Assembly (NCBI GenBank): GCA_025927545.1
Contig: JAICLE010000027.1
Coordinates: 1 to 35,333, forward strand
Source: Gemmatimonadales bacterium
GTDB taxonomy: Bacteria; Gemmatimonadota; Gemmatimonadetes; Gemmatimonadales; GWC2-71-9
DNA: 35,333 bases
Reading direction: 5' to 3'
The notes under the pieces: model-generated
Database searches by the model: none
What the model saw: the letters and a program-made list of their open reading frames with translations, nothing else
What the model was told of the DNA's origin: nothing
Part shown: one piece after another, positions 1 to 8,729 of the stretch
Numbering within the stretch: position 1 is the stretch's first letter
Layout of the letters: each line of letters begins with the position of its first letter
Translations under genes and position numbers: made by a program

Positions 1-1
1 C

Positions 2-1489
2 TTCCGCGGGGCGCTCCGGCTCGGCGGCCGGGTGCGGGGCGATGTCACCGTCATCAACGCCACGCTGTACCTCCTGCCCGGGGCCGACGTCGAAGGCGAT
101 GTGCTGGTCGTGGGAGGCCGGCTCATCCGGAGCGCGGGCGCCCGGCACGTGGGCCGCGAGCGGGTACTGTGGGACGCGGCCCCGGTGCTCAGGGCCGCCG
201 ACGGCACCCTGGTCGTTCGCGAGCGGCGGCGCGCGCTGCCCGAGCTCGCGGCCGCGCGAACGAGCTTCCGGACCGGACGCGTGCGCACCACACTGCTCCT
301 GGCCACGGGCGGCACCTACAATCGCGTCGAGGGGCTCCCGATCGTCTTCGGGCCGACGTTCGATCTGCGCCCCACCCGGACCTCGTTCGCACGGCTCGAC
401 CTGCGCGGCATCCTCCGCACCGCCGGTGAAGGCAACCGCATCAGCAGCTTCGGCTACGGCGCGCGCGCCGAGCTCCGGCTGGGGGGCGGCGGGGTCGCCG
501 GGCGGCTCTACAGCGACGTGGCTCCGTTCGAGGACCAGCCGCTCTCGGGAATGGAGAACGGCTGGTCGGCGTTTCTGCTGCAGCGTGACTACCGCGACTA
601 CTTCGAGCGGCGGGGTGCCGGGGTGGCCTCATGGTTGCAGCCCGCGCGGCCGCTCCGGATCGAGCTGTCGCTCCGGCGCGACCACGAGAGCTCGGTGCGG
701 GCCACGGACCCGTGGTCGCTGCTTCGGAACAGCGATCACTGGCGCCGCAATCCACTGAGCGACGACGGGCACTACTTCACCGTGGGCGCCGAGGTGGACG
801 TGGACACCCGGAACGACCGGTCACTGCCGACCACGGGCTGGCTGCTGCACGCGGGGTTCGAGCATTCGACCAGCGATGATGTCGCCCCGATTACGCTGCC
901 CGAGGCAATCCGGCCCGCGATCCCGACCGGCGGTGGCTACGCCTTCGACCGGCTCACGCTCGATTTCCGACGCTACTCCCGGCTCACCCCCGGCCTCCGG
1001 GTCAACACCCGCCTCCGCGCCGACGGCTGGGTCGGCGGCGACCGCCTCCCGCTCCAGCGTCGGGTCTCCCTCGGCGGCCCCGACCTGCTGCCGGGCTACG
1101 CCTTCCGCGCCTTCACCTGCGCCCCATCCGGCTTCGCCGACCCCGCCATCCCCGCGCTGTGCGACCGCTCGATCAGCGCGCAGGTGGAAGTGCGCACCCG
1201 CCTCGGGCTCAACCTCGGCTACCGGCCGCGCGGCCGCGACGAGGGGGACCCGGGCCGATTCATCGGCATCGAGGAGGCCGATCTCGTCTTCCTGACGGAC
1301 GCGGGCAAGGCGTGGCTCGCCGGCGACGGACCGGGCCAGGTGCGCTCCGACCGGATTCCGTCGTTCAGGGAGTGGAAAGCGGACATCGGTGTGGGGCTCG
1401 ACGCGGGAGCGATCGGAGCTTATCTGGCCAAGAGCGTGACGGGCGGCGAGCCGGTGCGATTCCTCGTGAGACTGCAGCGCCGATTCTAG
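2..1489 (+). CDS. Outer-membrane beta-barrel protein (BamA/D15-like), 5'-truncated
   Basis: The reading frame is open from base 2, so the true start lies outside the window; a GTG at 32 is only an internal candidate. The first 40 or so visible residues alternate Gly/Val/Asp (VRGDVTV, VEGDVLVVGGRLI) like the hexad turns of a bactofilin-type beta-helix. The remainder reads as amphipathic beta-strands. A surface-antigen signature (VSLGGPDLLPGY) sits about 140 residues from the end, and the protein ends in Arg-Arg-Phe, the terminal aromatic expected of BAM-assembled barrels. The likely location is the outer membrane; substrate and role are unknown. The stop codon overlaps the GTG of the next gene by one base, so the two are probably co-transcribed. 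The barrel assignment is fairly secure; the beta-helix assignment is a pattern-level inference. Confidence 0.75.
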   Translation, partial: FRGALRLGGRVRGDVTVINATLYLLPGADVEGDVLVVGGRLIRSAGARHVGRERVLWDAAPVLRAADGTLVVRERRRALPELAAARTSFRTGRVRTTLLLATGGTYNRVEGLPIVFGPTFDLRPTRTSFARLDLRGILRTAGEGNRISSFGYGARAELRLGGGGVAGRLYSDVAPFEDQPLSGMENGWSAFLLQRDYRDYFERRGAGVASWLQPARPLRIELSLRRDHESSVRATDPWSLLRNSDHWRRNPLSDDGHYFTVGAEVDVDTRNDRSLPTTGWLLHAGFEHSTSDDVAPITLPEAIRPAIPTGGGYAFDRLTLDFRRYSRLTPGLRVNTRLRADGWVGGDRLPLQRRVSLGGPDLLPGYAFRAFTCAPSGFADPAIPALCDRSISAQVEVRTRLGLNLGYRPRGRDEGDPGRFIGIEEADLVFLTDAGKAWLAGDGPGQVRSDRIPSFREWKADIGVGLDAGAIGAYLAKSVTGGEPVRFLVRLQRRF

Positions 1490-2160
1490 TGCCAGCGCTC
1501 CGGTCGCTCGTCGGCGCGGTCGCGGCGGCACTCGTCCTGGGTTTGGCGCCAGGCCGCGTCGCGCAGGCGCAGGACGCCCGGGCGGTGCGGCTCACGGTGC
1601 GCCTCGCGCCGGACTCCGGCGCGTCGGGTGCGCGGGCGCCGGTGGTGCGCTCGGAGAACCTGCTCGCGGACGGCCGCTGGCTCTCCGTGCTGCGCTCCGG
1701 GTTGCCGGTGCGCCTTCACTATCGGGTCGAGGTGTGGCGGTCGCGGGGCGGATGGTTCGACGAGTTCGAGCGGCAGGCCGAGTGGGACGTGGTGCTGCGA
1801 CACGAGCCCCTGCTCGACCAATACACCGTGCTCACGGTTGTCGGCGACCGGGTGCGGGAGCGGCGATACGCCACGACCGACGCCCTGAGCGCGGCCCTGG
1901 CGTTCGCCTATCAGGTGAGCGTCCGGCCGACCCAACGGGGGCGATACTACTACACCGCGTCGCTCGGGATCTCGACGCTCTCCGATTCCGACCTGGAAGA
2001 GCTGCAGCGATTTCTGGAGGGAGACCTGGGCGGGGTCGCGCAAGGCAAGGAAAACGTGGGCGACGCGCTGGGCCGCGGAGCGACGCGGTTCCTGCTCCGG
2101 CTCGCGGGCCTGCCGACGCTCCGGCTGGAGGTCCGCAGTACCACGTTCGAGGTGCGCTGA
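1489..2160 (+). CDS. Exported DUF4390-like protein
   Basis: The start is the GTG at 1489, overlapping the previous TAG by one base, because it places a good signal peptide at the N-terminus: Arg at residue 5, a hydrophobic Val/Ala/Leu core, and an AQA-Q cleavage site near residue 27. The mature part (about 195 residues) is predicted to be mostly beta-strand, with a 'GLPVRLHYRVEVWR' stretch and a 'YYYTASLGISTLSD' stretch that resemble DUF4390 proteins, a periplasmic family of unknown function. No catalytic motif is visible. Coupling to the upstream barrel gene suggests an envelope role. The family name is from memory of the pattern and was not checked by search. The gene ends one base before the convergent HNH gene. 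Confidence 0.65.
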   Translation: MPALRSLVGAVAAALVLGLAPGRVAQAQDARAVRLTVRLAPDSGASGARAPVVRSENLLADGRWLSVLRSGLPVRLHYRVEVWRSRGGWFDEFERQAEWDVVLRHEPLLDQYTVLTVVGDRVRERRYATTDALSAALAFAYQVSVRPTQRGRYYYTASLGISTLSDSDLEELQRFLEGDLGGVAQGKENVGDALGRGATRFLLRLAGLPTLRLEVRSTTFEVR

Positions 2161-2161
2161 G

Positions 2162-2713
2162 CTAGAGCGTACCGCCCAGGGCGCGGAGCGCCTGCTCGCC
2201 GTAGAACAGCCGGATGTACTTGGCCTGGGCGGTCGAGAGCCGGCGAACCGCCCACGACAGGTGCACGAAGTGCGGCTCGCGCGGGGCCAGCATGGGATGC
2301 ATCCCGCACTCTTCCGGCAGGTGGTTGCCCTTGCGCGTGTTGCACGAGCTGCAGGCCGTCACCACGTTGGTCCACTCGTTGTCGCCCCCGCGGGAGAGCG
2401 GAATCAGGTGATCCCGGGTCAGGCATTCCCGGTGGCGCAGCTCGCCCTGGCCCCGATGGCAGTACTGGCAGCGGTAGCTGTCGCGGGCAAAGAGGAATGT
2501 GTTGGTAACCTGGCGACGGAAGCGGCGGGGGACGTGCACGAACTTGACCAGCCTGATGATGGCCGGTTTCGGGAGTGTGAGCCGTTCACTCCGGACGAAA
2601 TCGGCGTCGGCCTCGACGATCTCGGCCTTGCCCTCGATGACGAGGCGGAGCGCCCGGCGCACGGGCACCATCGTCAACGGCTCGAACGAGGCGTTCAACG
2701 CCAAGCACCGCAC
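2162..2713 (-). CDS. HNH endonuclease family protein
   Basis: This 183-residue protein has an N-terminal conserved block (LALNASFEPL, then a segment around 'LRLVIEGKAEIVE') followed by a zinc-stabilised HNH domain. The visible elements are a CQYC knuckle near residue 83, 'LTRDHLIPLSRGG' carrying the metal-binding Asp-His, an Asn in 'NEWTNVVTAC', and a second CSSCN knuckle followed by 'RKGNH'. This architecture is a widespread stand-alone chromosomal HNH family of unresolved role, not a homing endonuclease. The GTG start at 2713 is supported by a Shine-Dalgarno-like GGAGAAG about 4 nt upstream. The gene is transcribed alone, convergent to the preceding pair. Nuclease activity is inferred from the intact motif. 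Confidence 0.88.
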   Translation of the reverse strand: MRCLALNASFEPLTMVPVRRALRLVIEGKAEIVEADADFVRSERLTLPKPAIIRLVKFVHVPRRFRRQVTNTFLFARDSYRCQYCHRGQGELRHRECLTRDHLIPLSRGGDNEWTNVVTACSSCNTRKGNHLPEECGMHPMLAPREPHFVHLSWAVRRLSTAQAKYIRLFYGEQALRALGGTL

Positions 2714-3054
2714 GGGACTTCTCCGCAGCGTAACGGATGGAGGATGTACGAATCCGGCGTCCGGACCGTGGCCCGAGTCACCGCCAATTCAAGCGTAACC
2801 CCTCACCATGTGAGCCGGCAAGGGAGGCCAACGAATGGCGGGACTGAGTGTTGCGACATCGCGAAGTCTTTCCCCGCGCGGCGCTGGGCCGGAGGAGCTC
2901 ACCGAGGCCACGCTTCCGAAACTTCATCGGTCCGGCGGCGGGTGGTAGGCGGACACGGAAGCGGCGATCGCACGAGAGCTGGAGCAGCGTCTCGGGCCGG
3001 GTTTTCGGGTTCAGGTTGAGCCCGGGGACGAGATGCCGCTGGCGCCGGCCGATC
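2714..3054. other. Intergenic stretch between HNH gene and argR
   Basis: This 341-bp stretch has no convincing gene. On the plus strand an ATG at 2835 opens a 37-codon frame that ends in TAG at 2946. The same frame then stays open for 38 more codons (2949-3065), reading like 'AIARELEQRLGPGF'. The third-position GC of the first half is far below that of neighbouring genes. It may be a decayed gene remnant or chance. No strong hairpin terminator was seen after argR. Confidence 0.4.
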
Positions 3055-3501
3055 CTACTTCTTGACCAGCGCCTGGATCCGCTCCGCGATGGACTCGCGC
3101 AGACGCTGGCTCCGGGTGATCACGAGGACCGTGTCGTCGCCGGCGATGGTGCCGATGATCTCGGCCCAGCCGACCTGGTCCAGCGCCTCGGTAATGGCGC
3201 CGGCCGAGCCGCTGGCGGTCTTGAGCACCAGCAGCGGCCCCACGCCGTCTACGCTCACGAGGAGCGCCGGGAGCACCTGTGCCAGGTCGGGGCGGACCGC
3301 CGCGCGATGCGGGTGGGTGTAGAACGCGCCGCCCTGCGGGTCGGCGAGCTTGGCGAGGCCAAGCTCCCGAATGTCGCGCGAAAGCGTTGCCTGGGTGACG
3401 GTGAACCCTTCGGTGGCGAGCGCTTCGCGCAGCTCGTCCTGGCTCTCGATCCGCCGCTCCCGGACGACCCGCAGGATGGCGGCGTGGCGCTGGATCTTCA
3501 C
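3055..3501 (-). CDS. argR: Arginine repressor ArgR
   Basis: The 148-residue product matches the usual ArgR length. The N-terminal half is the winged-helix DNA-binding domain (RHAAILRVV, then 'GFTVTQATLSRDIRELGLAKL', the ArgR recognition-helix region). The C-terminal half is the arginine-binding/oligomerisation domain with the family signature GTIAGDDTVLVI. ArgR hexamers use L-arginine as corepressor to control arginine synthesis and catabolism genes. The GTG start at 3501 overlaps the TGA of the upstream amidohydrolase (GTGA), so translation is probably coupled. No arginine biosynthesis gene lies in the window, so ArgR must act elsewhere, and its pairing with an amidohydrolase is not the usual context. 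Confidence 0.93.
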   Translation of the reverse strand: MKIQRHAAILRVVRERRIESQDELREALATEGFTVTQATLSRDIRELGLAKLADPQGGAFYTHPHRAAVRPDLAQVLPALLVSVDGVGPLLVLKTASGSAGAITEALDQVGWAEIIGTIAGDDTVLVITRSQRLRESIAERIQALVKK

Positions 3502-4748
3502 GGCACTCGGCTGGTGCGATGCACGTTCCGTCCTCCCAGGAAAGTGGCCAGCACGTCGCGAGGGCCGCTCGCGAGGACCTGCTCCTCCGGCGGCGCGCCC
3601 GCGGCGCCATGCGGCGGCCGGATCACGGCGCAATCGCCCCACTTGCCGGGAGCAAGGCTCCCGATCTCGGCCTCCAGCCCAAGGGCGCGCGCGCCCTCGA
3701 GGGTACAGAGCGCGAGCGCGCGCGCGGCATCGAGGCCGCCGAGCACGCGGGCGGCGCGGGCCTCCGCCAGCAGGTCGAGACGTCCCACGCTCACGGTGGA
3801 ATCGGTTCCGAGTCCCACCCGGATCCCCGCCGCCAGGAACGCCCCGAGCGGCGCGGCACCGTGCCCGTGCGCGCGATTGGAGAGCGGGCAGTGGGCGACG
3901 CTCGCGCCCGTGCGAGCCAGCCGGGCGACGTCGCCGGGACCGGCCTGCACCACGTGGATGCAGAGCGTGCGATCCGAGAGCACGCCGTGCTCCTCGAGCC
4001 AGGCAACCGGTGTTCGCCCAGGCGGCAGGGGCAGCGGGATGCCACGTCCCCGCCATGCTTCGGAGAACGGGCCAGTCCCCCGTTCGAGCAGCGCGCTTTC
4101 CGCCGGCGACTCCGCCAGATGGACGGCGACCGGCAGTGCTTCCCGGCGAGCCCACTCGGACGTGGCGGCGTAGAGCGGTCCGCTCACGCTGTACGGTGCA
4201 TGGGGCGAGACTCCGATGCGCACCCGCTCGGTCACGAACCGGCGCAGGTGCTCCACCCGCTGCCGGAGAGCGGCCAGGCTCGCCTCCCGCTGATCGGGAT
4301 GCGGCCCGAACACCTCCTGATAGGCGATCCCCGATCCACCCGCCTCGGCCAGCGCCTGAATGACGGCGCCCGAGTCGCCCGTGTCGGCCACGGTCGTGAC
4401 GCCGGCTGCCAGGCAGTCGGCGAGCCCGCGCCGCGCGGCGTCGAGGTACGCCTCGGGGGCGCGAGCGGCCTTCGCCTCGCGCAGCCGCCGGATCCAGTCC
4501 GCGAAGTCGTGCCCCGGCGGTTCGCCCTCCAGGCCGGTGAGCTCGAGATGCGTATGCGTGTTGATCAGCCCGGGGAGCAGCACGGCGTCCCCGAAGTCTT
4601 CCAGCGCGACGCCCGCCGGCCGGGGAACGTCGGGCTCCGGACCGACCGCGGCGATCCGCCCATCCGGGCCGATCAGCAGCGCGCCGTGCTCGACCGCCGG
4701 ACGATCGGCGGGAAGTAGCCACCGCGCCGACAACCGGCGCGCCGTCAT
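3498..4748 (-). CDS. Metal-dependent amidohydrolase/deaminase (COG0402)
   Basis: The product has 416 residues with the amidohydrolase TIM-barrel layout: the small beta domain, then 'LLPGLINTHTHLE' with metal ligands His65 and His67, 'SPHAPYSVS' after strand four or five, 'VHLAES' with the next His, and 'GLGTDS' with the catalytic Asp. This is the COG0402 group (SsnA/MtaD), which deaminates adenosine derivatives, guanine, chlorotriazines or aminodeoxyfutalosine. The 'HTHLELTG...DFADWIRRL' stretch resembles aminodeoxyfutalosine deaminases of the futalosine menaquinone route, but substrate cannot be fixed from sequence alone. It overlaps argR by 4 bp. No Shine-Dalgarno or close -10 was seen before the ATG; a TTGACA (4784-4789, minus) lies 36 bp upstream without a good partner. 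Confidence 0.85.
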   Translation of the reverse strand: MTARRLSARWLLPADRPAVEHGALLIGPDGRIAAVGPEPDVPRPAGVALEDFGDAVLLPGLINTHTHLELTGLEGEPPGHDFADWIRRLREAKAARAPEAYLDAARRGLADCLAAGVTTVADTGDSGAVIQALAEAGGSGIAYQEVFGPHPDQREASLAALRQRVEHLRRFVTERVRIGVSPHAPYSVSGPLYAATSEWARREALPVAVHLAESPAESALLERGTGPFSEAWRGRGIPLPLPPGRTPVAWLEEHGVLSDRTLCIHVVQAGPGDVARLARTGASVAHCPLSNRAHGHGAAPLGAFLAAGIRVGLGTDSTVSVGRLDLLAEARAARVLGGLDAARALALCTLEGARALGLEAEIGSLAPGKWGDCAVIRPPHGAAGAPPEEQVLASGPRDVLATFLGGRNVHRTSRVP

Positions 4749-4872
4749 GCCGATGGGCTGTGCGTCCGTCGGTTAGCGATGCCTGTCAACGGCGCCGCGG
4801 AGCCCATATCATCGCGAGCGAGCGCGTGCTGGCATTTGGGTGCCACCGGGCAAGCAGCGCTCGCGACGCACA

Positions 4873-7182
4873 TCAGCGCTGCGGATTCGGCGTCGGTCCG
4901 GCGCCTCCCATGACGCCCGTCGTGGTCGCCGCGCCCGTGCGGCCCGGCGCCGGCGGCGCCACGGGCGGCGTGGGGGCGGGTGCTCCCGGGTGAACGCTCT
5001 CGGGGAGCGGCGCGGTAGGCTGCGGCGCTCCGTCGGGAGCGGTGCCCCCCAGGGGGCCCGCCGCCCCCACGGCGCCGAACGGCGAGTGGATCGGGCAGAA
5101 GGCCGTGGGCTCGGTGCCGGGGATGAACGACTCGATGTAGTGCACGTCCTTGGGGCAGAACGGGGTCGCCTTGTAGCCCGTGGTCTTGTCGATGTCGAGC
5201 GCCGTGAGCCCGTCGGGCCGCGGCCACGGCGCGGGAATGTCACGGCGCTCGTACACCTCGCGCATCATCGCCGTCCACGCGGGCGCCGCCAGGATGCCGC
5301 CCTGCGCGTTGGCCTTGATCTTCCTGGGCTGATCGAAGCCGATCCACACGCCCGTCACGAGATCGGGGGTGAAGCCGATGAACCAGACGTCGAACCCGTC
5401 GTTGGTCGTGCCGGTCTTCCCGCCGGCCGGGAAGTTGATCCGGGAGCCCACCGAGCCCACCGCGCTCCCGTGACGGACCACGTCACGCAGCGCGTCGGTC
5501 ATGAGCCATGCGTGCTGGGTGTCCATCACGGAGACGGTCCGCACCTGCGGCTGCCACAGGATCTTGCCGGTGCGGTCCTCGACCCGGAGAATGGCATTGG
5601 GGATGGTGCGGGTGCCCAGGTTGGAGAACACGGTATAGGCCGAGATGATCTCCAGCGGGATGACGTCGGCCGAGCCGATGTAGATCGAGGGATACGGCGG
5701 AATCCGGGTGGTGATGCCGAACTTGGTGGCCTCGCTGATCACCGCGTCGCTGCCGAGCTCCATGCCCAGCTTGATGGCGATGATGTTGCGCGAGAGGTAG
5801 AGCGCGCGACGAAGCGTCATGGGCCCGTCGAACTCGAGGTCGTAGTTCTGCGGACTCCATGGCGCGCTGTCGGTGGCCATCTCGACGGTCAGCGGATCGT
5901 CCACCATGACGTGGGAGAGCGGGTAGCCCGCCTCGACCGCGGCCGAATAGACGAACGGCTTGAACGTCGAGCCCGGCTGGCGCAGGGCCTGCGTGGCGCG
6001 ATTGAACTTGCTGTCGTCGAAGTCGCGCCCGCCCACCATCGCGCGGATGTTCCCGGTCTTGGCGTCGAGCGTCACCACCAGGCCCTGCAGATAAGGGGTG
6101 GTGGTCCGCGCGTTCCCATCGGCCGCATCCGCCCGGGAATCGAGGTATTGGCGGTAGGTGGGCCAGCTGAACTTGCCGTCGGCCCCGTTCTCGATGGCCT
6201 CGAGCCGCGCCTCGAGTGCCCGCTCGGCCGCCTGCTGGGTGTCGAGGTCGAGTGTGGTGTAGATCCGGTAGCCCGACTTGTACAGATCGGAGCCAAAGCG
6301 GGCGTCGAGCTGCTGGCGGACGTATTCGACGAAGTATTCCGCCACCCCGCTGAAGTCGGAGTGCGAGCTGAGCAGCAGCGGATAGGCCTTCCACCGCTCC
6401 GCGTCGTCGGCCGAGAGGAGCCCGTTGTCGCGCAGCAGGTTCAGGATCGTATTGCGCCGCTGCACGGTCAGGTTCGGATTCCGGCGCGGGTTGTAGCGCG
6501 AGGGGGCCTTGGGGATCGCGGCCAGCGTGGCCGCCTCGGCCACGTTGAGGTCCCGGACCGACTTGCCGAAGTAGCGCTGGGAGGCGGCCTCGACCCCATA
6601 GGCGCGGTTACCGAGGTCGATCTGGTTCAGGTACAGCTCGAGGATCTTGTCCTTGGGATACGTGGCCTCGATCTCCCGGGCCACGTGCGCCTCACGCAGC
6701 TTCCGGCGGATCGACTTGTCGCGCCCGCTGATGTCCTCCGGCCAGAGATTGCGGGCGAGCTGCATGGTGATGGTCGAGAACCCCTCGGCCACCCGGAGCT
6801 TGAAGACGTTGTTCTTGATGGCGCCGAGCACCCGGTACCAGTCGATCCCGTGATGCTCGTAGAACCGCTTGTCCTCGGTGGTGACGAACGCCGCCTTGAC
6901 GTAGGGCGACATCTCGCCCAGCGGCACCACGGTCCGGCGTTCGAGCCCGAGGTCGGTGATGAGCCGGCCGTCAGCGGCGTACACTTTCGCGGCCTGGTTG
7001 GGATCGTAGCCGCCGAGCCCCGCGATGGACGGGCAACTGTTGCCGGCGCACGCGCGGGTCCAGGCCGCCACCAGGATGGCCAGCCCGAAGGCGACGATCG
7101 CGAGCACCGAGACCAGGACGTTACGACGGGCGCGGGGCGAAAGCCGAACGCGCTGCAGCAGACTGGATTGCCGGCGGGCCAT
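4873..7182 (-). CDS. Class A penicillin-binding protein (PBP1A type)
   Basis: This bifunctional peptidoglycan synthase has 769 residues. A cytoplasmic basic stretch precedes one transmembrane helix (about residues 21-41). The GT51 glycosyltransferase domain follows, with catalytic Glu103 in [12 protein letters not shown] and a '[12 protein letters not shown]' motif. The transpeptidase domain carries SxxK (Ser405 in QPGSTFKP), SRN, and KTGT (Lys589). It polymerises lipid II and crosslinks stem peptides in the periplasm. After the catalytic domain comes a Cys-containing segment (ATPFCPKD and AFCPIHS) and then an unusual tail of about 80 residues rich in Pro, Ala and Gly. The gene is monocistronic and diverges from tyrS. 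Its ATG is preceded by TAGCTT and 6 nt, suggesting a leaderless mRNA. Confidence 0.95.
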   Translation of the reverse strand: MARRQSSLLQRVRLSPRARRNVLVSVLAIVAFGLAILVAAWTRACAGNSCPSIAGLGGYDPNQAAKVYAADGRLITDLGLERRTVVPLGEMSPYVKAAFVTTEDKRFYEHHGIDWYRVLGAIKNNVFKLRVAEGFSTITMQLARNLWPEDISGRDKSIRRKLREAHVAREIEATYPKDKILELYLNQIDLGNRAYGVEAASQRYFGKSVRDLNVAEAATLAAIPKAPSRYNPRRNPNLTVQRRNTILNLLRDNGLLSADDAERWKAYPLLLSSHSDFSGVAEYFVEYVRQQLDARFGSDLYKSGYRIYTTLDLDTQQAAERALEARLEAIENGADGKFSWPTYRQYLDSRADAADGNARTTTPYLQGLVVTLDAKTGNIRAMVGGRDFDDSKFNRATQALRQPGSTFKPFVYSAAVEAGYPLSHVMVDDPLTVEMATDSAPWSPQNYDLEFDGPMTLRRALYLSRNIIAIKLGMELGSDAVISEATKFGITTRIPPYPSIYIGSADVIPLEIISAYTVFSNLGTRTIPNAILRVEDRTGKILWQPQVRTVSVMDTQHAWLMTDALRDVVRHGSAVGSVGSRINFPAGGKTGTTNDGFDVWFIGFTPDLVTGVWIGFDQPRKIKANAQGGILAAPAWTAMMREVYERRDIPAPWPRPDGLTALDIDKTTGYKATPFCPKDVHYIESFIPGTEPTAFCPIHSPFGAVGAAGPLGGTAPDGAPQPTAPLPESVHPGAPAPTPPVAPPAPGRTGAATTTGVMGGAGPTPNPQR

Positions 7183-7188
7183 GCCCCC

Positions 7189-7217
7189 AAGCTAGCCGGT
7201 TGCGGGGCCCGTTTCCA
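7189..7217 (-). promoter_or_regulatory. PBP gene promoter (leaderless)
   Basis: Reading the minus strand: TGGAAA (7217-7212), a 17-nt spacer, then TAGCTT (7194-7189), and 6 nt to the ATG at 7182. Transcription would start at or next to the A of the ATG. It lies on the same DNA as the tyrS promoter. Confidence 0.6.
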
Positions 7218-7228
7218 GCGGGTACGAT
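7200..7228 (+). promoter_or_regulatory. tyrS promoter (leaderless)
   Basis: TTGCGG (7200-7205), 17 nt, TACGAT (7223-7228), then 7 nt to the ATG at 7236. Spacing is ideal for a primary sigma factor and no Shine-Dalgarno precedes the ATG, so the transcript should begin at the start codon. Confidence 0.6.
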
Positions 7229-7235
7229 TGGCGCC

Positions 7236-8504
7236 ATGAGCGACCTCCTCGACCTGCTCCGCACCCGCGGCTTCGTGCAGGACGCCACCCCCGGACTGGC
7301 CGAGCGCCTGCGCGAAGGGCCGATCACGGCCTATGTGGGCTTCGATCCCACGGCGGACTCGCTCCACGTCGGCAACCTGGTGCCGGTGATGGGAATGGCC
7401 TGGCTCCAGCGGCTGGGCCACACGCCCATCGCGCTGGTCGGCGCCGGGACGGCCATGGTGGGCGACCCGAGCGGCAAGCGGGCCGAGCGCCCGGTGCTCA
7501 CGCTGGAGCAGATCGACCGGAACGCGCAGGCGCTTCTGCGCCAACTGCAGCGCTTCCTCTCGTTCGAGGGCGCCAACGCCGCCCGGCTGCGCAACAACGC
7601 GGACTGGCTCCGGGGCATCCACCTGATGCAGTTCCTGCGCGACACCGGCCGGCACTTCAGCGTGGGGTACATGCTGCAGAAGGAGTCCGTGCGGAGCCGG
7701 ATGGAGACCGGCATCTCCTACACCGAGTTCAGCTACATGCTGATCCAGGCGTACGACTTCTGGCACCTGTACCGCACCGAGCAGTGCGAGCTCCAGATGG
7801 GTGGGAGCGACCAGTGGGGCAACATTACCGCCGGCACCTGGCTGGTGGACCGGCGCGAGCACCGTCAGGTCCACGGCCTGGTCCTTCCGCTCATCACGAC
7901 CGCCGCGGGCGCGAAGTTCGGCAAGAGCGAGTCGGGCAACGTGTGGCTCGATCCGGAGCGCACGAGCCCGTACCACTTCTACCAGTTCTGGCTCAACACC
8001 GACGACCGGGACGTCGAGCGCTACCTCAAGCTGTTCACTTTCCTTCGGCTCGACCGAATCGCGACCGCGATGGCCGCGCACGCCGCCGACCCCGGCCGGC
8101 GGGAGGCGCAGCGGGTGCTCGCGCGCGAAGTGACGGCCACCGTCCACGGCGAGGCGGCCGCCGAGCAGGCGATCCGGACGAGCGCGGCGCTGTTTGGCGG
8201 GCCGGACCAGGGCGTGGCACCACTCGACGAAGCGACGGCGGAGATGCCGGAGCGGCGGGTCTCCCGCGCCGAGCTGCCCGACGGCCTGCCGGTGGTCGAG
8301 GTCCTGGTGGCGAGCGGTCTCGCGACGTCCAAGGCCGATGCCCGGCGCGGGATCCAGGGCAGGGGCTTCTACCTCAACGGCCGCACGATCGAGGACGTGG
8401 AGCTCCGGATCGGCGAGGAGTCGCTGCAGGGGCCACCAGAGCGGCGGTTCGTGATCCTGCGGAAGGGGAAGCGGAATTACGTGCGGGTGGTGGTGGGGCC
8501 GTAG
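7236..8504 (+). CDS. tyrS: Tyrosyl-tRNA synthetase
   Basis: The 422-residue class I aminoacyl-tRNA synthetase charges tRNA-Tyr with tyrosine. The N-terminal Rossmann domain carries the HIGH-equivalent HVGN (residues 44-47, in '[14 protein letters not shown]'). The tyrosine-binding core includes 'YMLIQAYDF' and '[11 protein letters not shown]'. The KMSKS-equivalent is KFGKS at residues 227-231, the TyrRS-1 form. A C-terminal S4-type RNA-binding domain (about residues 345-420) completes the protein. I chose the ATG at 7236 rather than an upstream in-frame TTG because it gives the family's usual N-terminus and because the promoter hexamers overlap the intervening bases. It is followed by an octamer-repeat/hairpin element separating it from convergent mgtE. 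Confidence 0.97.
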   Translation: MSDLLDLLRTRGFVQDATPGLAERLREGPITAYVGFDPTADSLHVGNLVPVMGMAWLQRLGHTPIALVGAGTAMVGDPSGKRAERPVLTLEQIDRNAQALLRQLQRFLSFEGANAARLRNNADWLRGIHLMQFLRDTGRHFSVGYMLQKESVRSRMETGISYTEFSYMLIQAYDFWHLYRTEQCELQMGGSDQWGNITAGTWLVDRREHRQVHGLVLPLITTAAGAKFGKSESGNVWLDPERTSPYHFYQFWLNTDDRDVERYLKLFTFLRLDRIATAMAAHAADPGRREAQRVLAREVTATVHGEAAAEQAIRTSAALFGGPDQGVAPLDEATAEMPERRVSRAELPDGLPVVEVLVASGLATSKADARRGIQGRGFYLNGRTIEDVELRIGEESLQGPPERRFVILRKGKRNYVRVVVGP

Positions 8505-8505
8505 G

Positions 8506-8729
8506 CGGAAGGACGGAAGGGCGGAAGGGCGGAAGGACGGAAGGACGGAAGGACGGAAGGACGGAAAGACGAACGCGGCAGATGGTCATCCCGAGCGGAG
8601 CGAGGGATCTTGCCCGCCGAGCTCGAACCGCGGGAACGTAGATCCCTCGCTGCGCCCGGGATGACAGTCCCGGTGCCCGCGCCCCCTTCCGTCCTTCCAC
8701 CCTTCCGTCCTTCCGTCATTCCGTCTTTC
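8506..8729. repeat. Octamer array plus inverted-repeat element, copy A
   Basis: Eight near-perfect tandem octamers of the form CGGAAGGA run from 8506 to 8569. An inverted repeat follows, with arms at 8585-8610 and 8640-8665 matching at 24 of 26 positions, around a 29-nt loop. Next come a GC-rich shared segment (about 8668-8688) and the complementary array of CCTTCCGT units (8685-8729). The whole block can fold into a nested hairpin and lies between the convergent tyrS and mgtE genes, where it could end transcription in both directions. A second copy in the opposite orientation is at 28442-28680; the left arms of the two copies are identical. It encodes nothing plausible. Confidence 0.85.

Noticed and set aside
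2162-2713. HNH gene as a homing endonuclease or restriction enzyme
   Set aside because: No intron, intein, methyltransferase or phage context; the conserved N-terminal block fits a stand-alone chromosomal family.
2835-3065. Possible gene 'MAGLSVATS...' with an in-frame TAG and continuation
   Set aside because: An internal stop at 2946, poor third-position GC in the first half and no recognisable domain. Kept only as an intergenic note; it may be a decayed gene.
4749-4872. TTGACA on the minus strand (4784-4789) as an amidohydrolase promoter
   Set aside because: No acceptable -10 at 16-18 nt spacing; the hexamer there is GACGCA.
8506-8729. CRISPR-like repeat array
   Set aside because: The units are 8 bp with no spacers and no cas genes nearby; it is a simple octamer array with a hairpin.
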